From NCBI GenBank assembly GCA_018725205.1, contig QLUB01000022.1:1-17869 (forward strand): a DNA stretch of 17,869 nt, read 5' to 3'. Under the pieces are notes generated by a model. The model was not told where the DNA came from, searched no databases, and saw nothing but the letters and a program-made list of their open reading frames with translations. The position numbers and the translations under genes were made by a program. The DNA comes from a candidate division NPL-UPA2 bacterium (lineage in GTDB: Bacteria; Bacillota; UBA994). How positions within the stretch are numbered: the stretch's first letter is position 1; every line of letters begins with the position of its first letter. This document shows, in pieces, positions 1 through 6,136 of this stretch.

Positions 1-193
1 CCATGGAATGAATCCGAGTCAAAGTAAATGCAGGCAAGTACCTAACGAAATTCATGAAATGAATTTCTGGATCAAGGCAAGTGCATGTTAGTACCTAAGC
101 AAGTGCATGTAAGTGCCTAAGGAAATCCATGGAATGAATCCGAGTCAAAGTAAATGCAGGCAAGTACCTAACGAAATTCATGAAATGAATTTC
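1..193. repeat. 126-bp-period direct repeat with internal palindromes upstream of recA
   Basis: Bases 1-67 recur without a mismatch at 127-193, a 67-bp perfect direct repeat spaced 126 bp apart. Between the copies lies a 22-bp tandem pair at 77-98 and 99-120 with 20 of 22 identities. Each long copy ends in a perfect inverted repeat, GAAATTCAT-gaa-ATGAATTTC (47-67 and 173-193). A related half-unit (from 122 onward) carries TCCATGGA where the other has TTCATGAA, so both 8-bp self-complementary cores are kept. The array may continue left of the window. The function is unknown; it could be an intergenic minisatellite, a nucleoid-protein site or an RNA-hairpin element. No convincing recA promoter or LexA box was found here. 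Confidence 0.85.
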
Positions 194-227
194 CTGATGA
201 AACGCATAGGATGGGGAGGCGCGGGGG

Positions 228-1253
228 ATGGAGAAGAAAAAGGCTCTAGAGATGGCACTGCATCAGATCGAGAAGCAGTTCGGCAAGGGTTCCGTGATGC
301 GTCTAGGGGGAGACAGCGACAAAGCTTCGTTCGAAGTCATCCGCACTGGTGCTATGTCGCTAGATATTGCCCTAGGCGTGGGCGGGGTGCCGCGCGGACG
401 TGTAGTTGAAATCTATGGCCCTGAGTCTAGCGGCAAGACCACAGTGGCACTCCACATCATCGCCGAGGCGCAGAAGAACGGCGGAATAGCAGCATTCATT
501 GACGCTGAGCACGCGCTTGATCCCTCCTATGCGCGCAAAATAGGTGTAAACTTAGAAGACCTCTTGGTTTCTCAGCCCGATACAGGTGAGCAGGCACTGG
601 AGATAGCGGAGGCTTTGGTCCGCAGTGGGGCCGTAGATGTTGTCGTTGTTGACTCAGTAGCCGCATTAGTTCCACGTGCCGAAATTGAAGGCGAAATGGG
701 TGACGCGCATGTAGGTCTACAGGCGCGCCTAATGTCACAGGCGCTCCGCAAACTGGCCGGTGCCATCAGTAAGTCTAAGACTACCGCCATCTTTGTTAAC
801 CAGCTAAGAGAAAAGGTTGGCGTGATGTTCGGTAATCCCGAAACGACGCCGGGCGGCAGAGCGCTAAAGTTTTACGCCACGATTCGCTTAGAGGTACGGC
901 GCATAGAGTCCATTAAGTCTGGGCAGGAAGTAGTGGGCAACCGCACTCGCGTCAAGGTCGTTAAGAACAAAGTGGCACCGCCCTTTAGAGTGGCCGATTT
1001 TGACATTATGTACGGGGAGGGCATTTCGCGCGAGGGCAGCATTCTCGATACGGCCACTGACATGGACATTGTCGTAAAGAGCGGGGCTTGGTACTCTTTT
1101 GAGGACGAGAGGCTAGGACAAGGCAGAGAAAATGCCAAGAATTACTTGCGCGAGCGCCAGGACATTGCCAACAAGGTGGAGTCCCGCATTCGTGAGCGGT
1201 TAGGCACAGGTAAAGTAGCGCTTAATACTAGCGGAGAAACGTTTGAAGAATAG
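228..1253 (+). CDS. recA: RecA recombinase
   Basis: The product is 341 aa, the ATP-dependent strand-exchange protein that forms filaments on single-stranded DNA for homologous recombination and SOS induction. Visible hallmarks are the Walker A motif GPESSGKT (residues 64-71), the hydrophobic Walker B strand ending in D (about 137-142), loop L1 with EGEMGDAHVG (154-163), and the L2 region beginning NQLREKVGVMFG (from 191) and ending in the TTPGG segment. The start is ATG 228, preceded by GGGGAGG at 213-219. The length is normal for a clostridial RecA, and the short acidic C-terminal tail (ETFEE) is also typical. recX overlaps the last 11 bp, so the two are co-transcribed. Its upstream region is the repeat at 1-193; no canonical Gram-positive SOS box (GAAC-N4-GTTC) is visible, so SOS control from inside this window is not supported. 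Confidence 0.98.
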   Translation: MEKKKALEMALHQIEKQFGKGSVMRLGGDSDKASFEVIRTGAMSLDIALGVGGVPRGRVVEIYGPESSGKTTVALHIIAEAQKNGGIAAFIDAEHALDPSYARKIGVNLEDLLVSQPDTGEQALEIAEALVRSGAVDVVVVDSVAALVPRAEIEGEMGDAHVGLQARLMSQALRKLAGAISKSKTTAIFVNQLREKVGVMFGNPETTPGGRALKFYATIRLEVRRIESIKSGQEVVGNRTRVKVVKNKVAPPFRVADFDIMYGEGISREGSILDTATDMDIVVKSGAWYSFEDERLGQGRENAKNYLRERQDIANKVESRIRERLGTGKVALNTSGETFEE

Positions 1254-1713
1254 CGATCTGCGCCAAACTGCACTAAGGATCCTAGCGCGTCGCGATCACA
1301 CGCAGCGAGAGCTTTACGACAAGTTGTTGCAGCGTGGGTTTTTACCTCAGGATGTGAGCGCGCTGTGTCAGGAATTTGTGCAGCAGGGCTATCTTGATGA
1401 CCGGCGTGTCGCCGCGAGTTTACTGGAGAGTGCCACGGGCCGTGCTTCTACCGGCGCTAAGCTGTTTCGCAAGCGTCTGCTTGAGCGTGGGCTGCCGCCT
1501 GAACTGGTAGAGGGGACCGTTGCAGCTTATGAGGAGCAGACCGAAGCTCTGGCTCCGGCGATGCGCCTAGCTTTACAGTTGCATGCGCGCGGCAAAGACG
1601 GGGCCTTCATCCAGCGACACCTATGGCGCAAAGGCTTTTCGGCGCAGGACATTCGTACCGCCCTGCGGGAGCTAGAAGGCACTTGTATTGACAACGGACA
1701 GGCTGAAGGCTAG
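1243..1713 (+). CDS. recX: RecX family regulator of RecA
   Basis: The product is 156 aa, a small helical protein of the RecX/OraA family that binds RecA filaments and modulates recombinase activity. Family-like features are the N-terminal RQTALRILARRDHTQREL segment, the repeated three-helix tandem units, the DVSALCQEFVQQGYLDDRRVA region and a C-terminal HLWRKGFSAQDIRTAL repeat. It starts at TTG 1243 inside the end of recA (11-bp overlap) with GGAGA at 1232-1236 upstream, which points to translational coupling. The stop codon (1711-1713) coincides with the -10 hexamer of the promoter proposed for rny. Identification rests on length, position after recA and motif pattern. Confidence 0.92.
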   Translation: MKNSDLRQTALRILARRDHTQRELYDKLLQRGFLPQDVSALCQEFVQQGYLDDRRVAASLLESATGRASTGAKLFRKRLLERGLPPELVEGTVAAYEEQTEALAPAMRLALQLHARGKDGAFIQRHLWRKGFSAQDIRTALRELEGTCIDNGQAEG

Positions 1714-1716
1714 AAT
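1688..1716 (+). promoter_or_regulatory. Sigma-A type promoter for rny, inside the end of recX
   Basis: TTGACA (1688-1693) and TAGAAT (1711-1716) are separated by 17 bp, a near-consensus housekeeping promoter. The -35 lies in recX codons and the -10 overlaps the recX stop codon. Transcription would begin near 1723, giving a leader of about 90 nt before rny. The motif match is direct; activity is inferred. Confidence 0.75.
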
Positions 1717-1735
1717 GATGCCAGAGAGTAGCAAC

Positions 1736-1770
1736 GCTCTTGGTAAAGTACACTTGGGCTGACCGAGGGT
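1736..1770 (+). promoter_or_regulatory. Candidate antiterminator stem in the rny leader
   Basis: Bases 1736-1744 (GCTCTTGGT) can pair over nine contiguous positions with 1762-1770 (ACCGAGGGT): six Watson-Crick pairs and three G-U pairs, closing a 17-nt loop. The right arm consumes the whole left arm of the terminator stem except its first base, so the two structures cannot coexist. The loop holds AAGTACACTT, itself an imperfect palindrome. The pairing is read from the sequence; a regulatory role is inferred. Confidence 0.5.
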
Positions 1771-1785
1771 TCTCGGTCTTTTTTT
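1761..1785 (+). terminator. Intrinsic terminator in the rny leader (likely attenuator)
   Basis: GACCGAG (1761-1767), loop GGTT, CTCGGTC (1772-1778) and then seven T residues (1779-1785) form a classic Rho-independent terminator. It could end recA-recX transcripts, but it also lies between the promoter at 1688-1716 and rny. rny expression from that promoter therefore depends on read-through, which makes this an attenuator candidate. Confidence 0.88.
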
Positions 1786-1814
1786 GTAGATTTTTATGCG
1801 AGGAGGAACCCAAT

Positions 1815-3353
1815 ATCGAATTTGTAGTTATTGCCATCGTATTAGTAGCTATCCCTGCCGCTGCATATGGCGGATATCTATATCGCAGGCGTGTGGGCGA
1901 AAAGGCCACCGGAGAGGCCGAAGTGGTCGCGAAAGCTATCGTTGAAGATGCTAAGAAACAATCAGAAGCAAAGAAACGCGAAGCTATACTTGAGGCCAAA
2001 GACGAAGTGTATAGGCTACGGCAAGAAGCCGACCGCGACATTAAAGAGCGTCGCTCGGAAGTTCTGCGATTGGAGCGCAGGCTCCTGCAAAAGGATGAGA
2101 CACTCGACAAGAAGATCGAGCAACTCGAGCGCCGTGATGACCAGCTCAGCCGCAAAGATGCGGATCTAAGTAAGCTAAAAGAGCGGGCGGAAGAATTAGT
2201 CCAAAAGCAGCACAGCGAGCTCGAACGTGTTGCCGGGCTGGCGCATGAAGAGGCGCGGACTCTATTGCTATCTAATATTGAGCAAGAAATCCGCCATGAA
2301 GCGTCGCTCATGATTCGGACAGTGGAGTCGGAGGCGCGGGAGGAAGCAGACAAACGCGCGCGCGAGATCATTACTATAGCCATCCAGCGCTGTGCGGCGG
2401 ACCATTCCGCTGAGACGACCGTATCCGTCGTGGAGTTGCCCAATGACGAGATGAAGGGGCGCATAATCGGGCGCGAGGGGCGTAACATCCGTGCTTTAGA
2501 AACCCTTACCGGCGTAGACCTGATCATTGACGATACGCCTGAAGCAGTAATACTTTCCGGGTTTGATCCTGTGCGGCGCGAAGTCGCTCGCATTGCCTTA
2601 GAACGCCTGATTGCCGACGGTCGCATTCATCCCGCCCGCATTGAAGAAGTGGTGGAAAAGGCCCAGAAAGAAGTCGAGCAACGCATCCGCGAGGAAGGCG
2701 AGCGCGCTGTGTTTGAGGTTGGCATACACAACTTAAACGGGGAATTAGTGAAGCTGCTCGGCAGGCTGCGCTACCGGACCAGTTATGGACAGAATGTCCT
2801 TAAACATTCGTTAGAGGTGGCTCACCTAGCGGGTGCTATGGCCGCAGAACTAGGCGTAGACATACATGTTGCCAAGCGCGCAGGGCTTCTGCACGATTTA
2901 GGCAAAGCCATTGACCACGAGGTGGAGGGGCCGCACGTAGCCATCGGCGCAGACATAGCCAAAAAGTACCGCGAGCATCCCGCAGTTGTGCACGCCATAG
3001 CCGCGCATCACGGCGATGTGGAGCCGCAGTCGATCGAAGCCGTGCTTGTTGCCGCAGCGGACGCAATTTCTGCAGCAAGGCCCGGCGCACGCCGCGAGAG
3101 CCTCGAGAACTACATTAAGCGTCTGCAGAAACTAGAGGAAATCGGCTCTTCGTTTGACGGCGTTGACAAAGTATATGCAATTCAGGCCGGGCGCGAGATC
3201 CGCATTGTTGTTAAGCCGGAGCGAATAGATGACTTAGCCGCAGTGAGAGTAGCGCGTGACATCTCCAAGCGCATAGAAAATGAACTGGAGTATCCCGGAC
3301 AAATCAAGGTGACAGTGATTAGAGAAACTAGGGCTGTAGAACTGGCGAAGTAA
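1815..3353 (+). CDS. rny: Ribonuclease Y (apparent ATC start)
   Basis: The product is 512 aa, the membrane-anchored endoribonuclease that initiates mRNA decay in Bacillota. It shows, in order, an N-terminal membrane helix (residues about 3-22), a long charged coiled coil (about 30-190), a KH domain with GRIIGREG (about 215-222), and an HD domain with HDLGKAIDHE (HD pair at 360-361) and AHHGD. The C-terminus ends VIRETRAVELAK, as in Bacillus subtilis RNase Y. The start is odd. A perfect AGGAGG (1801-1806) sits 8 nt before an in-frame ATC at 1815, exactly where the family's membrane helix begins, and no in-frame ATG, GTG or TTG lies nearby. The only upstream alternative is TTG 1740, which would translate through the terminator hairpin and add 25 residues the family lacks. 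A 9-bp hairpin and ymdB follow. Confidence 0.95.
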   Translation: MEFVVIAIVLVAIPAAAYGGYLYRRRVGEKATGEAEVVAKAIVEDAKKQSEAKKREAILEAKDEVYRLRQEADRDIKERRSEVLRLERRLLQKDETLDKKIEQLERRDDQLSRKDADLSKLKERAEELVQKQHSELERVAGLAHEEARTLLLSNIEQEIRHEASLMIRTVESEAREEADKRAREIITIAIQRCAADHSAETTVSVVELPNDEMKGRIIGREGRNIRALETLTGVDLIIDDTPEAVILSGFDPVRREVARIALERLIADGRIHPARIEEVVEKAQKEVEQRIREEGERAVFEVGIHNLNGELVKLLGRLRYRTSYGQNVLKHSLEVAHLAGAMAAELGVDIHVAKRAGLLHDLGKAIDHEVEGPHVAIGADIAKKYREHPAVVHAIAAHHGDVEPQSIEAVLVAAADAISAARPGARRESLENYIKRLQKLEEIGSSFDGVDKVYAIQAGREIRIVVKPERIDDLAAVRVARDISKRIENELEYPGQIKVTVIRETRAVELAK

Positions 3354-3354
3354 G

Positions 3355-3380
3355 GGGAGCCGAGCGCAAGCTCGGCTCTT
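3355..3380 (+). terminator. Stable hairpin after rny, without a full U-tract
   Basis: GAGCCGAGC (3357-3365), loop GCAA and GCTCGGCTC (3370-3378) give a perfect 9-bp stem with a GNRA-type tetraloop, extendable by two G-U pairs. Only two T residues follow, so it is a weak terminator at best. It may instead be a processing or stability element between rny and ymdB. Confidence 0.5.
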
Positions 3381-3423
3381 ACACAACAATTTGCATACAG
3401 AAGCATTCCATGGGAGGATTGAT

Positions 3424-4212
3424 GTGTTCAATATACTTTTTCTCGGAGATATCGTAGGGAAGCCAGGCAGAGAAGTGGTACGCCAACTTCTTTCTCAGTT
3501 GCGATCACGACACTCCGTTAACTACTGTATCGCTAACGGAGAAAACGCTGCGCACGGCACCGGTCTCACGCGCGAGGTGGCGGATGAGCTTCTGAACATC
3601 GGCGTAGACGTGCTCACCGGCGGCAATCATACTTGGGACAAAAGAGAGATTCTTGAGTTTATTGATGAGTACCCGCGCGTGTTGCGGCCCGCTAATTACC
3701 CAAGCGGGGTCCCGGGAAGCGGGGTGCTGCTGACTGAGGTCGGCTCACCTCCCGTGCCGCTGGCGGTTGTCAGCTTGGTCGGCCGGACTTTTATGCCGCC
3801 GGTTGACTGCCCCTTCCAGGTGATGGACAGAGTCTTGGCTAGTTTGCCGCCTCACTGCCTTACATTTGTTGATTTTCACGCGGAGGCTACATCCGAAAAA
3901 ATGGCCTTAGCCCATTATCTTGACGGAAGAGTGGCGGGCATTGTTGGTACGCACACGCATGTTCAGACAGCGGATGAGCGTTTGCTGCCGAAGGGCACGG
4001 CATACCTGTCTGATGCCGGCATGTGTGGTCCCTACAATTCCGTGCTCGGCATCGCGGCTGCGCCGATCATACGCAAGTTCACTACCGGCTTACCGGTGCG
4101 CTTTGAACTCGCCGAGGGTCCGAAGGTATTGTGTGGCGTAGTGTACCGCTTTGCGCTAGCCACACAGAAGGCTGTGGCAGCTCCGGAGCGCATACTTAAC
4201 GTAGTCACTTAA
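3424..4212 (+). CDS. ymdB: YmdB-type metallophosphoesterase (TIGR00282 family)
   Basis: The product is 262 aa, matching B. subtilis YmdB (about 264 aa), a cytoplasmic dinuclear-metal phosphodiesterase active on cyclic nucleotides and linked there to biofilm and motility decisions. Conserved blocks are FLGDIVGKPGR at the N-terminus, NGENAAHG, GGNHTWD, FHAEATSEK and GTHTHVQTADE, supplying the Asp, Asn, His and Glu metal ligands. The start chosen is GTG 3424, six nt after GGGAGG (3412-3417); it gives MFNILFLGDIVG, the usual N-terminus. A longer reading from ATG 3391 would add 11 residues ahead of the family start. rny-ymdB adjacency is conserved in Bacillota. The spoVS gene that often follows is absent; the dipeptidase gene comes next. 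Confidence 0.93.
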   Translation: MFNILFLGDIVGKPGREVVRQLLSQLRSRHSVNYCIANGENAAHGTGLTREVADELLNIGVDVLTGGNHTWDKREILEFIDEYPRVLRPANYPSGVPGSGVLLTEVGSPPVPLAVVSLVGRTFMPPVDCPFQVMDRVLASLPPHCLTFVDFHAEATSEKMALAHYLDGRVAGIVGTHTHVQTADERLLPKGTAYLSDAGMCGPYNSVLGIAAAPIIRKFTTGLPVRFELAEGPKVLCGVVYRFALATQKAVAAPERILNVVT

Positions 4213-4233
4213 AATGTGAATGGAGGAATGGGA

Positions 4234-5211
4234 ATGTCTGGGCTACTTCACTCTCAAGCTGTGGTTGTTGACACCCACTGTGATACCATCCTAAAGGTAC
4301 TGAATTCGCGAGGCGAATATCGCCTACGAGACCTGCATCAAGAGGAACATGTGGACATCCCCCGCCTGCGGCAAGGAAAAGTGGACGTGCAGTTTTTTGC
4401 CGCCTACATAGGAGCTGAATATAAGCCCGACCGCGCGGTTAAACGTACTCTGCAGCTCTTGGACTGTGTGCATCAGGAGCTTGATGCTAATCAAGGTGAT
4501 TTAAGACTAATCCTTAACGCTGCCGATGTAGATGCCGCGCAGTCAAACAACCAGATAGGCGTGCTGCTCTCTATCGAGGGAGGCGAGGCGCTCGAGGGAG
4601 ACTTGGCTTGTCTGCGCATGTACCACCGCTTGGGAGTAAGGGCTGTGGGGCTCACGTGGAACGAACGCAACCAAATTGCCGAAGGTGTGGGAGAGTGCCG
4701 CAGCGGCGGGGGACTGACTGACTTTGGCGTCAGCGTAGTAGCGGAGATGAATCGCTTAAGGATGATTGTCGATGTGTCGCACATTTCAGAGCCGGGATTC
4801 TTTGATGTCTTAGCTGTTACCCAACACCCCACTATTGCGTCGCATAGCAACGCTCGCACTGTATGCGGCCATGTGCGGAACCTAACCGACAAGCAGATTC
4901 GCGCCTTGGCGGCAAACGGGGGAGTAATGGGCATCAACTTTGCCCCCGAGTTTCTAGTAGAACACGACAGAGCCACCTTGGATGATGTGGTTGCCCATAT
5001 TGAGTACATCGTGAACCTCCTAGGTAACAGCAAACATGTCGGTCTGGGAGGAGACCTAGACGGGATAGGGACGACGCCCGAAGGACTTGAGGACGCCTCT
5101 AAGTATCCGGCGCTAACTGACGCGCTGCTTAGGCGCGGCTACGGGGAAGAGGCCCTTAGGGATATACTGGGACAAAACCATTTGCGTGTCATGCGCACCG
5201 TGCTGGGCTAG
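4234..5211 (+). CDS. Membrane dipeptidase family (peptidase M19)
   Basis: The product is 325 aa, a zinc dipeptidase of the renal-dipeptidase family that hydrolyses dipeptides, often with broad or D-residue tolerance at the C-terminal position. The metal ligands line up with the family: H15 and D17 in DTHCDT, E115 in LLSIEGGEAL, H183 in VDVSHIS, H204 in ASHSNAR, and D274 in GLGGDLDG. The C-terminal GQNHLRVM motif is also typical. No signal peptide is present, so it is predicted to be cytoplasmic. The start is ATG 4234, seven nt after GGAGG (4222-4226); upstream in-frame GTG 4216 and ATG 4228 are poorly placed. It sits 21 bp after ymdB and 8 bp before the PHP gene in the rny operon. The natural substrate is not indicated by the sequence. 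Confidence 0.92.
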   Translation: MSGLLHSQAVVVDTHCDTILKVLNSRGEYRLRDLHQEEHVDIPRLRQGKVDVQFFAAYIGAEYKPDRAVKRTLQLLDCVHQELDANQGDLRLILNAADVDAAQSNNQIGVLLSIEGGEALEGDLACLRMYHRLGVRAVGLTWNERNQIAEGVGECRSGGGLTDFGVSVVAEMNRLRMIVDVSHISEPGFFDVLAVTQHPTIASHSNARTVCGHVRNLTDKQIRALAANGGVMGINFAPEFLVEHDRATLDDVVAHIEYIVNLLGNSKHVGLGGDLDGIGTTPEGLEDASKYPALTDALLRRGYGEEALRDILGQNHLRVMRTVLG

Positions 5212-5219
5212 GCAAACGC

Positions 5220-6017
5220 ATGCTAGACCTACACACGCACAGCTCTGCCTCAGACGGCGCGGACGCGCCGCGCGAATTAGTGCGGCAGGCCAAGGAGCGC
5301 GGCCTAAAAGGGATTGCTCTCACCGACCACGACACCTGTGCCGGGCTAGAGGAGGCCTTTGCTGCAGGCCTAGAACTGGGCCTGTGGGTGTTACCTGGAG
5401 TAGAGCTAAGTGCCGAGTGGGGCGACGAGGATGTGCACATCTTAGGGTACTGGATTAGCGCGAGCCACCGCGAGCTTTCGGACTTGATGCTTAAGTTGCG
5501 TGCCGACAGGGCTAGTCGTATGGCCAGAATTGTGGGGCGACTAAGGGAGCTAGGGCTAACGATTTCGCTTTCCGAAGTGAGCGCACAAAGTGACGGAGAT
5601 GGGTACTCGCTGGGAAGACCACACATCGCGAGAGCACTGGTGGCGCGGGGCTATGTCAGAAGTATGAGCGAAGCCTTTGACCTCTACCTTGAGCGTGGGA
5701 GGCCAGCTTACGTGCCCCGCTACAAGCTCTCGCCACAGGAGGCGATTGGTGCCATTGTCAGGAGTGGGGGAGTTGCGGTCTGGGCTCATCCCGGCCACTT
5801 GGCTTCACAGCTGCTTCTGCCCATGGTCCAAGCGGGGCTCGCGGGCATGGAAGTTTATCACCCCCAACATGACACACGGCAGGAGCAAGCACTACTTCGA
5901 TTGGCGAAGTATTATGAGCTGGTTGTTACCGCAGGCTCGGACGCACACAGCGCTGCGGCCTTAGGTGCAAAGAGGGCAAGTCTAGACACTTGGTATCAGT
6001 TGTGGTCGTGCCGCTAA
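5220..6017 (+). CDS. PHP-domain phosphoesterase (YciV/TrpH/RNase AM-like)
   Basis: The product is 265 aa, a polymerase-and-histidinol-phosphatase (PHP) domain metalloenzyme resembling the YciV/TrpH group, whose characterised members act on 3',5'-nucleoside bisphosphates and short RNA 5' ends. Metal-binding residues visible in order are H5 and H7 (LDLHTHS), D36-H37-D38 (TDHDT), E62 (GVELSAEW), H73 (VHILGY), H135 (GRPHIARAL), H190 (VWAHPGH), and D241/H243 (GSDAHS). The C-terminal tail after GSDAHS is slightly shorter than in longer homologues. ATG 5220 lies 8 bp after the dipeptidase stop with no clear Shine-Dalgarno, so translational coupling is likely. The position downstream of RNase Y and a cyclic-nucleotide phosphodiesterase fits an RNA or nucleotide turnover role, but the substrate is inferred from the family only. 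The stop codon lies in the loop of the operon terminator. Confidence 0.87.
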   Translation: MLDLHTHSSASDGADAPRELVRQAKERGLKGIALTDHDTCAGLEEAFAAGLELGLWVLPGVELSAEWGDEDVHILGYWISASHRELSDLMLKLRADRASRMARIVGRLRELGLTISLSEVSAQSDGDGYSLGRPHIARALVARGYVRSMSEAFDLYLERGRPAYVPRYKLSPQEAIGAIVRSGGVAVWAHPGHLASQLLLPMVQAGLAGMEVYHPQHDTRQEQALLRLAKYYELVVTAGSDAHSAAALGAKRASLDTWYQLWSCR

Positions 6018-6033
6018 GGCGCGATCATTTTTT
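6003..6033 (+). terminator. Intrinsic terminator of the rny-ymdB-dipeptidase-PHP operon
   Basis: Bases 6003-6012 pair with 6018-6027 over ten positions (eight Watson-Crick, two G-U) around a 5-nt loop holding the PHP stop codon. Six T residues (6028-6033) follow at once. This is a well-formed Rho-independent terminator separating the rny block from the GntR block. Confidence 0.85.
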
Positions 6034-6070
6034 ATTGCCGTAGAAGGAGTATGCGAGGAAACATAGAATG

Positions 6071-6079
6071 TGTTAGAAT
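6071..6079 (+). promoter_or_regulatory. Extended -10 promoter for the gntR operon
   Basis: TGT-TAGAAT (6071-6079) matches an extended -10 element (TGn before a near-consensus hexamer). No good -35 hexamer sits 16-18 bp upstream, which extended -10 promoters can tolerate. The expected transcription start (about 6086) falls inside the palindromes that follow. Confidence 0.55.
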
Positions 6080-6083
6080 GAAG

Positions 6084-6107
6084 TGGATTAATGGACTAAT
6101 CCATTAA
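6084..6107 (+). promoter_or_regulatory. Two overlapping inverted repeats, likely operator
   Basis: TGGATTA-N6-TAATCCA (6084-6090 and 6097-6103) and TTAATGGA-N4-TCCATTAA (6088-6095 and 6100-6107) are both perfect and overlap, with centres 4 bp apart. They begin 5 bp after the -10 and cover the expected start of transcription, the usual place for a repressor site. Binding by the adjacent GntR protein (autoregulation) is inferred. Confidence 0.65.
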
Positions 6108-6136
6108 GTGACCGGGCATAGAATGGAGGTGATGAA

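Noticed and set aside
1..193. CRISPR array
   Set aside because: There are only two long copies at 126-bp spacing, with related half-units in between rather than unique spacers of constant length, and no cas genes nearby.
194..227. LexA/SOS box or clear sigma-A promoter for recA
   Set aside because: No GAAC-N4-GTTC was found in 1-227, and no well-spaced -35/-10 pair stood out.
1740..1814. TTG 1740 as the rny start codon
   Set aside because: It would translate through the terminator hairpin, lacks a good Shine-Dalgarno and adds 25 residues ahead of the family's membrane helix. The AGGAGG at 1801 points to 1815 instead.
1607..2626. A 339-codon minus-strand open frame rich in Ser and Arg
   Set aside because: It is the antisense of the RNase Y coiled-coil and KH region; the Ser/Arg bias is what antisense of Glu/Lys/Ala/Arg-rich coding gives. 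It has no family motifs or ribosome site.
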